A DNA stretch of 46,896 nt. It comes from Phenylobacterium sp. Its GTDB lineage: Bacteria > Pseudomonadota > Alphaproteobacteria > Caulobacterales > Caulobacteraceae. Made by a program: the position numbers and the translations under genes. Each line of letters opens with the position of its first letter. Positions within the stretch are counted from its first letter, which is position 1. Shown in pieces: positions 27,443 through 35,265 of the stretch. The stretch is taken from contig NZ_JAUXVZ010000037.1 in NCBI RefSeq assembly GCF_030680185.1, forward strand, positions 1 through 46,896. Direction: 5' to 3'. The notes under the pieces were generated by a model, which saw only the letters and a program-made list of their open reading frames with translations, was not told the origin of the DNA and did not search any database.

Positions 27443-27922
27443 ATGTCGGAATCCCAGACGTCGGTCGCCGACCTCAGCGACGAGAACGAGGGCCAGGCCC
27501 AGGTCCTGCGCCTGCAGATGCGCGACCTCGGCGGCCGCAAGGCGTTTTCCGGGCCGATCCGCACGGTGGCCTGCCATGAGGACAATTCCAAGGTGAAGGC
27601 CATCCTCGCCACGCCGGGGAACGGCGCGGTTCTGGTGGTGGATGGCGGCGGCTCGCTGAACTGCGCCCTGGTGGGCGACATGATCGCCCAGAGCGCGGTC
27701 GATCACGGCTGGGCAGGCTTGGTGGTCCACGGGGCGGTGCGCGACGCCCCCGTCCTGGCCACGCTGGACCTGGGCGTCAAGGCGCTGGGGACCATGCCCC
27801 TGCGCAGCGTCCGCCGCGATCAGGGGCAGACCGATGTCGTGATCGCCTTCGGCGGCGTGATCTTCACCCCGGGCGACAAGCTGTTCGCCGACGAGGACGG
27901 GGTCATCGTCCTGCCAGCCTGA
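27443..27922 (+). CDS. RraA-like / HMG-CHA aldolase-like family protein
   Basis: The 159-residue protein is of the RraA-like superfamily. Motifs are GPIRTVACHEDNSKVK, GAVLVVDGGGSLNCALVGD and VVHGAVRDAPVL (R100, D101). The family includes the RNase E inhibitor RraA and class II pyruvate aldolases; the length and the GD/RD residues fit both. I do not choose between them. ATG 27443 has AGGAG upstream and the 44 upstream in-frame residues are rejected. It is divergent from the CoA ligase. Confidence 0.88.
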   Translation: MSESQTSVADLSDENEGQAQVLRLQMRDLGGRKAFSGPIRTVACHEDNSKVKAILATPGNGAVLVVDGGGSLNCALVGDMIAQSAVDHGWAGLVVHGAVRDAPVLATLDLGVKALGTMPLRSVRRDQGQTDVVIAFGGVIFTPGDKLFADEDGVIVLPA

Positions 27923-27926
27923 GGGT

Positions 27927-28217
27927 TCAGGCCTCGGGGCGCCAGGCCACGGCCAGGTCCGGCTCGCGGAAGGCGAACCGCTTGAGGTGACTGGCGATCA
28001 CCTCTTCCAGGCGGGCGAGGTCCTCTGGCGTATTCGCCTGGGCCGACAGCTCCAGAGCTTCTGGGGCGACGGCCAGGCGGGTCTCGCCCATGGGGAAGGC
28101 GATACGCCCGCTGGTCTCGTCGAACTCGGCGGTGACCTTGTGGCCGAAATGCTTGCAGAGCTGGACCATGTAGCGGTGGGCGTGGGCGGTCGCGACCGAT
28201 GCGGTTGCGGTGAGCAT
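27927..28217 (-). CDS. DUF2218 family protein
   Basis: The 96-residue protein is recognised as DUF2218 by AHRYMVQLCKHFGHKV and by HLKRFAFREPDLAVAW near the C-terminus. Function is unknown. Members are often found with metal- or siderophore-related genes. It is coupled with the PadR regulator: a GTG at 28232 overlaps the PadR stop as GTGA, but ATG 28217 has GAGGG at a better distance and is preferred. It is co-transcribed with padR and probably under its control. Confidence 0.85.
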   Translation of the reverse strand: MLTATASVATAHAHRYMVQLCKHFGHKVTAEFDETSGRIAFPMGETRLAVAPEALELSAQANTPEDLARLEEVIASHLKRFAFREPDLAVAWRPEA

Positions 28218-28228
28218 GGGGTTGGCCC

Positions 28229-28798
28229 TCACAGACGTTCGATCTTGCCGGCCGCCTCGTCGAGGACGGCGGCCACGGCGGCGGCCTCAGCGTCGCTGGC
28301 CCCGCGGGCCAGGCGCAGCCTGAGCGCCATCTTCACGTTTTCCATGGCCCGGCGGACCTTGTCGCGGCCGGCGTCATCGGCGCCCACCGCGCTCATGCGG
28401 GCGAAGATGGCGTCCACCGAGGGCTTCTGGACGGCCAGGGCCTCGCGGCCGGCCTCCGTGATCGCATAGAGCTTGCGTCCGCCCTCGCCGCCGCTCTGCA
28501 GGGCGAAGCCTTCGTCCTCCAGCAGGGCCAGCGTCGGATAGATGGCGCCGGGGCTGGGGCGATAGGCCCCGCCGGTGCGCTCCTCCAGGGCGCGGATCAG
28601 CTCATAGCCGTGGGAAGGCGCCTGTTCGATCAGGGCCAGCAGCACGAAGCGCAGGTCGCCGTGCTCCAGGAAGCGGCCGATGCGGGGCCGTCCGCCGCCG
28701 CGCCGGCCGCCATGACCGCCGAGCGGTCCGCCGTGTCCGGACATGCCGTCGCGGCTGTGACGGGCGCGGTGGGGGTTGAAACCAAAGTGTCGGTGCAT
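28229..28798 (-). CDS. PadR-family transcriptional regulator
   Basis: The 189-residue repressor has a winged helix at about 45-120: RFVLLALIEQAPSHGYELIR and SPGAIYPTLALLEDEGF are PadR signatures. The N-terminus is Gly/His/Arg-rich (GHGGPLGGHGGRRGGGRP), which could bind metal, as in YqjI-type PadR proteins (inference). The C-terminal helical domain is for dimerisation. It is followed by DUF2218. The operator-like palindrome at 28814-28833 lies only 15 nt before ATG 28798, which suggests autoregulation. Confidence 0.92.
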   Translation of the reverse strand: MHRHFGFNPHRARHSRDGMSGHGGPLGGHGGRRGGGRPRIGRFLEHGDLRFVLLALIEQAPSHGYELIRALEERTGGAYRPSPGAIYPTLALLEDEGFALQSGGEGGRKLYAITEAGREALAVQKPSVDAIFARMSAVGADDAGRDKVRRAMENVKMALRLRLARGASDAEAAAVAAVLDEAAGKIERL

Positions 28799-28813
28799 GT
28801 GTGTTTTCGTTCC

Positions 28814-28856
28814 TATTTCGATCTATCGAAATAATAGATATATCGAAACATATCGG
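28814..28856 (-). promoter_or_regulatory. Palindromic operator cluster upstream of the PadR gene
   Basis: TATTTCGAT-CT-ATCGAAATA (28814-28833) is a perfect nine-base inverted repeat. A second related site follows, with GATATATCGAAACATATCGG at 28837-28856, repeating the ATCGAAA core. The block is very A/T-rich in this genome and covers the likely promoter and leader of padR. The half-sites resemble those reported for PadR/YqjI regulators from memory. Confidence 0.7.
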
Positions 28857-28888
28857 AGCGCAAGGCGCCGGGGCCAAAAGGCGAGGCC

Positions 28889-29809
28889 TCAGTGGGTCAG
28901 GGGCTTGTCGACCACGCTGCGCATGATCTCGGCCAGCAGCCGGCCCTCGGCCGCGCGGCTGGAGCCCGAGCGCCAGGCGACCACGATCTCACGGCTGGGA
29001 TGGTCGGTGGCCAGCGGCCGGATGGTCACCGCCGCGGCGTCGGTCAGGCCCGCAGCCACGGCCATGGCCGGCAGGAAGCTGACGCCCAGCCCTGAGCCGA
29101 CCATCTGCACCAGGGTCGGCAGGGAGGTGGCCGCGAAGGGTCCGTCATCGGCGTTGGCCCGGGGCGCCTTCAGGCCACAGGCGGCCAGGGCGTGCTCGCG
29201 CAGGCAATGGCCATCCTCCAGCAGGATCATCTCCGCCCGCTCCAGCTCGTCGGGCGGGGTGGCGCTCATCTGGGCCAGGGGGTGGTTGGCCGGCAGGGCG
29301 GCGACCAGCTCGTCATCGGCCACATGGGCGAGGTCAAGGCCGGTGGTCTCGTAAGGCAGGGCGATGAGGGCGGCGTCCAGCTGGCCGGCCTTGAGGCCCG
29401 CGATCAGGCGCTGAGTCAGGTCTTCCCGCAGGAACAGGCGCAGATTGGGATACTGGGTGCGCAGCAGGGGGAAGGCCCTGGGCAGCAGGAAGGGGGCGAT
29501 GGTCGGGATCACCCCCAGGCGGAACCGCCCGGCCAGGGGCTGGCCGGCGTGGCGGGCCTCCTGCACCATCTCCTCGGCCTCGTTGAGGATGGTGGCGGCC
29601 CGGCGCAGGGCGGCCTCGCCGACGGCGGTGAGGATCACCCCGGACCTCGCCCGGTCCACGACCGGGGCGCCCAGGGTGCGCTCCAGCTCCTGGATGCCGG
29701 CCGACAGGGTGGGCTGGGTGACATGGGCCGCCTCGGCGGCGCGGCCAAAGGCGCCGTGCTCGGCCAGGGCCTTGAGATATTGCAGTTGGCGGACGGTGGG
29801 CAGGATCAT
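28889..29809 (-). CDS. oxyR: Hydrogen-peroxide sensor OxyR (LysR family)
   Basis: The 306-residue LysR regulator has a winged helix at 1-65 (LPTVRQLQYLKALAEHGAFG, RAAEAAHVTQPTLSAGIQEL) and a substrate domain with the OxyR redox pair C202 and C211 (LLEDGHCLREHALAAC), matching E. coli Cys199 and Cys208. It should activate peroxide-defence genes when the disulfide forms. No catalase or peroxidase gene is in the window. An ATAG-N7-CTAT site lies ten bases upstream of ATG 29809, consistent with autoregulation. The open frame upstream to 29911 is rejected. Confidence 0.94.
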   Translation of the reverse strand: MILPTVRQLQYLKALAEHGAFGRAAEAAHVTQPTLSAGIQELERTLGAPVVDRARSGVILTAVGEAALRRAATILNEAEEMVQEARHAGQPLAGRFRLGVIPTIAPFLLPRAFPLLRTQYPNLRLFLREDLTQRLIAGLKAGQLDAALIALPYETTGLDLAHVADDELVAALPANHPLAQMSATPPDELERAEMILLEDGHCLREHALAACGLKAPRANADDGPFAATSLPTLVQMVGSGLGVSFLPAMAVAAGLTDAAAVTIRPLATDHPSREIVVAWRSGSSRAAEGRLLAEIMRSVVDKPLTH

Positions 29810-29818
29810 GCCTGCAAT

Positions 29819-29833
29819 ATAGGGCGCGCCTAT
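29819..29833 (-). promoter_or_regulatory. Candidate OxyR site before oxyR
   Basis: ATAG-GGCGCGC-CTAT has the four-base inverted halves and seven-base spacing of the OxyR consensus (ATAG-N7-CTAT). Only one of the two expected pairs is clear. It is 10-24 nt upstream of the oxyR start codon, overlapping the position expected for autorepression. Confidence 0.55.
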
Positions 29834-29984
29834 CGAGTTTCCAAAAACAATCGATTGGACCCCAGGGCGCGCCTGGGCGAGATTGGCGGTGTCGAGGCGG
29901 CGCGCTTCCAAGCCGCCTCAATGTCCGGGGGTTAGCGTCTTCTCTCCCCCAGCGCCGATGCGCCCCCGGACCCCGCCTTTCCCT

Positions 29985-30836
29985 TCAGGCCTGCTCGAAA
30001 CTCAAGGGACCTTCCCAGAAGGTCTCCACCAGCTGGTGCTGGGCGCCTGGGCGGCCCGTGGTGAGGAAGCGGCGCAGGCCGCTTGAGCCCGGGTCGATCT
30101 CCGGGTGTCGCTCGAGATAGGCCGCAAGCGCGGCGGCCGTGGCCTCCGGCTGGTGGATCAGCGGCGTGCCGGGCTTCAACGCGGCGCGGAACATGTCGGC
30201 GATGATCTCATAGTGGGTGCAGCCGAGGATGGCGCGATCGGGCGCCCGGCCGATGCGGGCGGTGATCTGGACCACATGCCGCTCGACCTCGGCCGCCAGT
30301 TCGACGGCGCCGGCGTTGCCCTCGATCATCCGGGCGAGGTCCGGACAGGGCTCGACGAAGACGGCCACGTCCTGGCGGCGCTTGTCGATCTCGATCTCAT
30401 AGACCCGGCTGCGGGCCGTGGCCGGGGTGGCGAACACCGCCAGGATGTCCAGCTTCTCCACCTTGTCGCCGCGGCGCTCGGCCTCGTGCTCCCAGGGCAG
30501 GCCGGTGGCCGCCTCGATGGTCGGCACGATCAGGCCCAGCACGTTGACGGGCCGCCCCAGTTCGCGGCGGCGCTGGGGCAGCCAGGTCTGCTGCAGGCGG
30601 CGCAGCGCAATCGCCGAAGCGGTGTTGCAGGCCAGGACCACCAGATCGCAGCCCTGCGCGAACAGCCGGTCACAGCCGGCTTGGGTCAGGGCGACGATCT
30701 CCTCGCCGCTCCGGCCGCCATAGGGGGCGTTGGCCTGGTCGGCCAGATAGACGAGGTCGGCGCCCGCGAAGCGCTCGACCAGCTTGCGATGGACGGTCAG
30801 GCCGCCCACTCCGGAATCAAACACGCCAATGGCCAT
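29985..30836 (-). CDS. murI: Glutamate racemase
   Basis: MurI makes D-glutamate for peptidoglycan. It has 283 residues. The two catalytic Cys are in VLACNTASAIA and LGCTHYEI. The N-terminus is IGVFDSGVGGLTV, with YLADQANAPYGGRS following. The chain is slightly long for the family owing to an insert at about 95-130 (GLIVPTIEAATGLPWEHEAE). It is divergent from the M3 peptidase gene across 132 bases and lies upstream of oxyR on the same strand with a 175-base gap. Confidence 0.96.
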   Translation of the reverse strand: MAIGVFDSGVGGLTVHRKLVERFAGADLVYLADQANAPYGGRSGEEIVALTQAGCDRLFAQGCDLVVLACNTASAIALRRLQQTWLPQRRRELGRPVNVLGLIVPTIEAATGLPWEHEAERRGDKVEKLDILAVFATPATARSRVYEIEIDKRRQDVAVFVEPCPDLARMIEGNAGAVELAAEVERHVVQITARIGRAPDRAILGCTHYEIIADMFRAALKPGTPLIHQPEATAAALAAYLERHPEIDPGSSGLRRFLTTGRPGAQHQLVETFWEGPLSFEQA

Positions 30837-30883
30837 GACGACGGCTTTAGCTGGCCGCCGGGTTCCCGGCCAGAGGTCGCAGA

Positions 30884-30895
30884 TGTAACATTACA
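30884..30895. promoter_or_regulatory. TGTAA-CA-TTACA palindrome in the murI/dcp divergent region
   Basis: This perfect five-base inverted repeat with a two-base centre lies 48 nt upstream of the murI start and 74 nt upstream of the peptidase start. It is an A/T-rich symmetric site and could bind a dimeric regulator; no regulator is indicated. Confidence 0.35.
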
Positions 30896-30968
30896 AGGCT
30901 GTCATGTGACGGCTCGCCCCGCGGCGCCTAAGGTCGCGCCAACCCTTACCGTCCGACCTGGAGATTTC

Positions 30969-33089
30969 ATGGACCGGCGCATGTTCCTGGCCGTCTCGAG
31001 CGCAGCGCTCGGCGCCGCCGCCCTTCCCCTGCCCGCCTTCGCCGCCGACGGCGCGCCCCTGCTGGCGCCCTGGACAGGGCCCTATGGCGGCGTGCCGCCC
31101 TTCGACAAGGTCAAGGTGGCCGACTTCGCCCCGGCCCTGGATGCGGCCATGGCGCAGGAGCTGGCCGAGGTCGAGGCCATCGCCAACCGTCGCGAGCCCG
31201 CCACCTTCGAGAACACCATCGCAGCGCTGGAACGCGCGGGCGCGGCCCTGGACCGGGTGGTGATGGCCTATGGGGTCTGGGGCGGAACCCTGTCAACGCC
31301 GGAGATGCGGGCCGTCGAGGCCGAGATGGAGCCGAAACTCGCCGCCCACGGGGACCGGATCCTTCAGAACGCCGCGCTCTTCCAGCGCATCGAGCAGGTC
31401 TATGAAGCCCGGGAAAGCGCCGGCCTGACGCCGGAGCAGCAGCGGCTGACCTGGAAGCGCTGGAACGCCTTCGTCCGGGCCGGCGCCCGTCTCGATCCCG
31501 CCGCCAAGGCCCGCGTGGCGGTGATCAACGGCGAGCTGGCCCAGGCCTTCACCACCTTCAGCCAGAACCTGCTGGCCGACGAGACCGACTACGTCCTCTA
31601 TCTGAAGACCGAGGCGGAACTGCGCGGCCTGCCAGAGGATGTGCGCTCGGCCGCGGCGACCGCCGCCGCGGATCGGGATCGCCCGGGTGAGTACGCCATC
31701 CTCAACACCCGGTCCTCCATGGACCCGTTCCTGACCTATTCGGATCGCCGCGACCTGCGCGAGAAGGTCTGGCGCACCTATTACAGCCGCGGCGACAATG
31801 GCGACGCCCACGACAACAACGGCGTCATCCAGAAGATCCTCAAGCTGCGGGCCGAGCGCGCCGCGCTGCTGGGCTATCCCACCCACGCCCACTGGCGGCT
31901 GGAGGCGGCCATGGCCAAGACCCCGGACGCGGCCATGGAGCTGATGATGCGGGTCTGGCCGGCGGCCGTGGCCCGGGTGCACGAGGAGGTGGCCGAGATG
32001 CAGGCCATCGCCGACGCCGAAAAGGCCGGGATCAAGATCGAGCCCTGGGACTATCGCTACTATGCCGAGAAGGTGCGGGCGGCCCGCTACGACCTCGATA
32101 TGAACGAGGTGAAGGCCTATCTGCAGCTCGACAAGCTGGTGGACGGCATGTTCTGGGCCGCCGGCGAGGTCTACGGCATGAGCTTCGCCCCGGTGACCAA
32201 TGTCCCGGTCGCCCATCCCGATGTCCGCGTCTGGGAGGTGAAGCGCGGGGGCGGCCATCTGGGCCTCTTCTACTTCGACCCCTATGCCCGCACCGGCAAG
32301 CGCTCGGGCGCCTGGATGAACGCCTATCGCAGTCAGCGGAAGCTGGACGGGCCGATCACCCCGATCGTCTCCAACAACTCCAACTTCGTGAAGGGCGCGC
32401 CGGGCCAGCCGGTGCTGATCTCCTGGGACGACGCCACCACCCTGTTCCACGAGTTCGGCCACGCCATCCACGGCCTGCTGTCGAACGTGACCTATCCGTC
32501 CCTGTCGGGCACCAGCGTGCCGCGGGACTATGTGGAGTTCCCCAGCCAGGTGAACGAGGCCTGGCTGCCCACCCAGCCCGTGCTGAGCCGCTTCGCCCTG
32601 CACTATCAGACCGGCGAGCCCATGCCCCAGGCCCTGGTGGACAAGATCGCCGCGGCCTCGACCTTCCGCCAGGGCTTCGATGTGACCGAGTACCTGTCCT
32701 CGGCGCTGATCGACATGAAGCTGCACCTGGCCGGCGACGCCGATATCGACCCCGACGCCTTCGAGCGCGAGGAGCTGGAAAAGCTGGGCATGCCCCGCGA
32801 ACTGCCCATGCGCCACCGCACCCCGCAGTTCGGCCACATCTTCGCCTCGGACGGCTATTCGGCCGGCTACTATTCCTATCTCTGGGCCGAGGTGCTGTCG
32901 CAGGACGCCGCGGAGGCCTTCAAGGAGTCGCCGGGCGGCATGTACGACGCGGACGTGGCCAGGCGGATGGTCGACCACATCCTGTCGGTCGGCGACACCG
33001 TCGACCAGGCGGAGGCCTATCGCGCCTTCCGCGGCCGCGACCCGGACGTGGGCGCCTATCTGCGCGACAAGGGCTTCCCCGTCACCTGA
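30969..33089 (+). CDS. dcp: Secreted M3-family peptidyl-dipeptidase
   Basis: The 706-residue zinc metallopeptidase of the M3 (thimet/Dcp) family has the active site H494-E-F-G-H498 (FHEFGHAIHGL) and the third ligand Glu523 (VEFPSQVNE), 29 residues on from His494 as in Dcp. The N-terminus MDRRMFLAVSSAALGAAALP with PAFA before the mature part is a Tat-like signal (RRxFL), so it is likely exported to the periplasm. ATG 30969 with GGAG upstream gives a complete signal; the open frame continuing upstream to 30105 is a shadow of murI. It probably breaks down oligopeptides from the C-terminus. Confidence 0.93.
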   Translation: MDRRMFLAVSSAALGAAALPLPAFAADGAPLLAPWTGPYGGVPPFDKVKVADFAPALDAAMAQELAEVEAIANRREPATFENTIAALERAGAALDRVVMAYGVWGGTLSTPEMRAVEAEMEPKLAAHGDRILQNAALFQRIEQVYEARESAGLTPEQQRLTWKRWNAFVRAGARLDPAAKARVAVINGELAQAFTTFSQNLLADETDYVLYLKTEAELRGLPEDVRSAAATAAADRDRPGEYAILNTRSSMDPFLTYSDRRDLREKVWRTYYSRGDNGDAHDNNGVIQKILKLRAERAALLGYPTHAHWRLEAAMAKTPDAAMELMMRVWPAAVARVHEEVAEMQAIADAEKAGIKIEPWDYRYYAEKVRAARYDLDMNEVKAYLQLDKLVDGMFWAAGEVYGMSFAPVTNVPVAHPDVRVWEVKRGGGHLGLFYFDPYARTGKRSGAWMNAYRSQRKLDGPITPIVSNNSNFVKGAPGQPVLISWDDATTLFHEFGHAIHGLLSNVTYPSLSGTSVPRDYVEFPSQVNEAWLPTQPVLSRFALHYQTGEPMPQALVDKIAAASTFRQGFDVTEYLSSALIDMKLHLAGDADIDPDAFEREELEKLGMPRELPMRHRTPQFGHIFASDGYSAGYYSYLWAEVLSQDAAEAFKESPGGMYDADVARRMVDHILSVGDTVDQAEAYRAFRGRDPDVGAYLRDKGFPVT

Positions 33090-33105
33090 GGGGGATGGAG
33101 CGCAG

Positions 33106-33211
33106 CGTGCTTCGAGGCTCGCTGCGCTCGCACCTCAGCATGAGGAGGTGGGGGTCAACGGCATGCTCTCATTCGCCCCTGAGGCGCCGCGAAGCGGCCT
33201 CGAAGGACGAG
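33106..33211. repeat. Intergenic inverted repeat family A, copy 4
   Basis: The left arm, 33106-33146 (CGTGCTTCGAGGCTCGC ... CACCTCAGCATGAGG), and right arm, 33168-33211 (CTCATTCGCCCCTGAGGCG ... GGCCTCGAAGGACGAGG), are inverted. It fills the gap between the convergent dcp and enoyl-CoA hydratase genes. Confidence 0.85.
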
Positions 33212-33229
33212 GGCGGCGCCACCCGCCCC

Positions 33230-34009
33230 TCACCGCCCCTTGAACTGGCCCGGCCGGCGCTCGTTCACCGCGGCCACGCCCTCGGCGAAGTCCTCGGTGG
33301 CGCGCAGGGCGGTCTGCTGGACATGCTCGTGGGCGGTGGCGGCGCGCACCGCCTCGGCCAGCTTGCCGCGCGTGGTTTTCCGCGTGGCCACAACCGCCAG
33401 CGGCGCGTTCTCCGCCAGCTCGGCGGCCAGCGCAAAGGCCGACTGGCGCAGCTCATCGGCCGGGACCAGCTCGTCCACCAGACCCCAGGCGAGCGCGTCC
33501 TCGGCGCGGATGCGGCGGCCGGTGAGGAACATCAGGTCGGCCTTCTGGGCGCCGATCACCCGCGGCAGGGTGTGGGTCAGGCCAAAGCCCGGATGGAAGC
33601 CCAGCTTGACGAAGTTGGCCGAGAACCGCGCCTCCGGCGCCGCCACGCGGAAGTCGGCCACCAGGGCGAGGCCGAGGCCCGCGCCTACGGCCGCGCCTTG
33701 CACGGCCGCGACAATCGGCTTTTCCACCGAAAACAGCCGGATCGCCTGGTCATAGAGCTCGGACACCCCGCCCATGCCTGCCCCGCCGATGCCCGTCGGC
33801 GAGGCCAGATCCGCGCCGGCGCAGAAGGGCTTGCCGTCCGAGGCCAGCACGCTGGCGCGCACGGCCGGGTCACGGTCGAAGGCCAGCAGGGCGTCTGCAA
33901 TGTCGGCCACCAGCTCCACAGACACATGGTTGGCCGGCGGCCGGTGGAAGACCAGCTGGGCCACATGGTCCTGGACGGTGATCGAGAGATGGTCGGACTT
34001 GGCGCTCAT
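33230..34009 (-). CDS. Enoyl-CoA hydratase/isomerase-family protein
   Basis: The 259-residue crotonase-fold protein has oxyanion-hole segments KPFCAGADLAS and AAVQGAAVGAGLGLALVADF. The first catalytic Glu position is kept (AAPEARF, about 120-126), but the second (PEI in classical hydratases) is NFV here (ARFSANFVKLGFHPGFG). This suggests an isomerase, lyase or inactive variant rather than a simple hydratase. ATG 34009 overlaps the acyl-CoA dehydrogenase stop as ATGA, so the two are coupled. It probably acts on the product of the dehydrogenase. Confidence 0.88.
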   Translation of the reverse strand: MSAKSDHLSITVQDHVAQLVFHRPPANHVSVELVADIADALLAFDRDPAVRASVLASDGKPFCAGADLASPTGIGGAGMGGVSELYDQAIRLFSVEKPIVAAVQGAAVGAGLGLALVADFRVAAPEARFSANFVKLGFHPGFGLTHTLPRVIGAQKADLMFLTGRRIRAEDALAWGLVDELVPADELRQSAFALAAELAENAPLAVVATRKTTRGKLAEAVRAATAHEHVQQTALRATEDFAEGVAAVNERRPGQFKGR

Positions 34010-35172
34010 TTGCGGGTTCCCAGAAGGTTGCGGGCCACCACCCATTTGTGGACTTCGGTGGGGCCGTCATAGATGCGCATGGTGCGCAGGCGCGTGGCCA
34101 TCAGCTGCAGCGGCAGCTCCTTGGTCATGCCCATGGCGCCGAAGGTCTGCATGGCGTGGTCGACGACCTCCCAGGCCATCTCGGTGGCGTAGGCCTTGAT
34201 CATCGAGATTTCCACCCGGGTGTCGCGGCCCTGGTCGAGCTTCCAGGCGCAGTCATAGGTCATCAGCCTTGCGGCATGGATGCGGGTCGCCGCATCGGCC
34301 ACCCACCACTGGATCGCCTGGCGCTCGGACAGGGGAGAGCCGAAGGTCGTCCGCTGCGGGGCGTATTCGACCATCATGTCCAGCGCCCGCTGGGCCATGC
34401 CGATGGACCAGGCGGCCATCTCGATCCGCCGCGTGCCCAGCCGGATCTGCATCGGCGCAAAGCCCGCGCCCTCCTGGCCCAGCAGCTTCCAGCCCTCGAC
34501 CCGGCAATCCTCCAGGGCGATCTCATAGGTGGACTGGCCGCCGATCATCGGGATCTGCCGCAGCACGTTGAAGCCCGGCGTATCGCGGTCCACCAGGAAG
34601 GCCGAGATGCCGCCCCGGGCCCGCTTCTCGGTGTCGGTCACCGCCATCAGGATGGTGAAGTCGGCGTCCGCGGCCCGGGTGATCCAGATCTTGCGGCCAT
34701 TGATGATCCAGTCGTCCCCGTCGCGGACAGCCCTTGTGATCATGGCCGAGGGATCGGCCCCGGCGCCGGGCTCCGAAATGCCGATGGCCGAGACCGTCTC
34801 GCCGCGCACATAGGGCGCCAGATAGGCCTCGCGCTGGCGCTCGTTCACCGTCGCCATCAGCATGCGCAGGTTCGGGCTGTCGGGCGGCAGGGTGTAGGGG
34901 GTGACGGTGCGGCCCAGCTCCTCGCCGACGCCGACCATGGCCACATAGGGCAGGTCCGAGCCGCCCACGTCCTCCGGCGCGTCCAGGCCCCAGAGGCCGA
35001 GCTCCTTGGAGATTTCATCGAGTCGGGCGTGCTCTTCGGGCGCCAGCGACAGGCCCTGGCCCCTGGCCTCGCGGTCGAGCACGCCGGCCTCAAGCGGCAT
35101 CAGCTCGTCGCGGACGAAGCGGGCGGTCAGCTCCTTGAGCATCCGGTGCTCGTCGGAGAGTTGGAAATCCAT
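34006..35172 (-). CDS. Acyl-CoA dehydrogenase
   Basis: The 388-residue FAD enzyme makes 2,3-unsaturated acyl-CoA. It has the N-terminal helical domain (FQLSDEHRMLKELTARFV), the middle beta domain (AIGISEPGAGADPSAM, WIINGRKIWITRAADADF) and the C-terminal helical domain. In the catalytic-loop region it has RIYDGPTEVHKWVVARNLLG: Asp stands where medium-chain enzymes have Glu. This is common in the ACAD10/11-like or FadE-like subgroup, where the base may lie elsewhere. It is coupled to the enoyl-CoA hydratase gene downstream and divergent from the CoA transferase gene. Confidence 0.93.
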   Translation of the reverse strand: MDFQLSDEHRMLKELTARFVRDELMPLEAGVLDREARGQGLSLAPEEHARLDEISKELGLWGLDAPEDVGGSDLPYVAMVGVGEELGRTVTPYTLPPDSPNLRMLMATVNERQREAYLAPYVRGETVSAIGISEPGAGADPSAMITRAVRDGDDWIINGRKIWITRAADADFTILMAVTDTEKRARGGISAFLVDRDTPGFNVLRQIPMIGGQSTYEIALEDCRVEGWKLLGQEGAGFAPMQIRLGTRRIEMAAWSIGMAQRALDMMVEYAPQRTTFGSPLSERQAIQWWVADAATRIHAARLMTYDCAWKLDQGRDTRVEISMIKAYATEMAWEVVDHAMQTFGAMGMTKELPLQLMATRLRTMRIYDGPTEVHKWVVARNLLGTRK

Positions 35173-35265
35173 CGCGTCCTCCCTCTACGTCACGGTTGTT
35201 CGTCGCTTGGCGCGATCTCTTGGGCGCAGCATAAACGCCGATAAGAAGCATAGGGGAGAACGGCC

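Noticed and set aside
30105..30968. Fusion of the M3 peptidase to a 288-residue N-terminal domain
   Set aside because: That part is antisense to murI and would bury the signal peptide; the ATG at 30969 with GGAG starts a complete signal.
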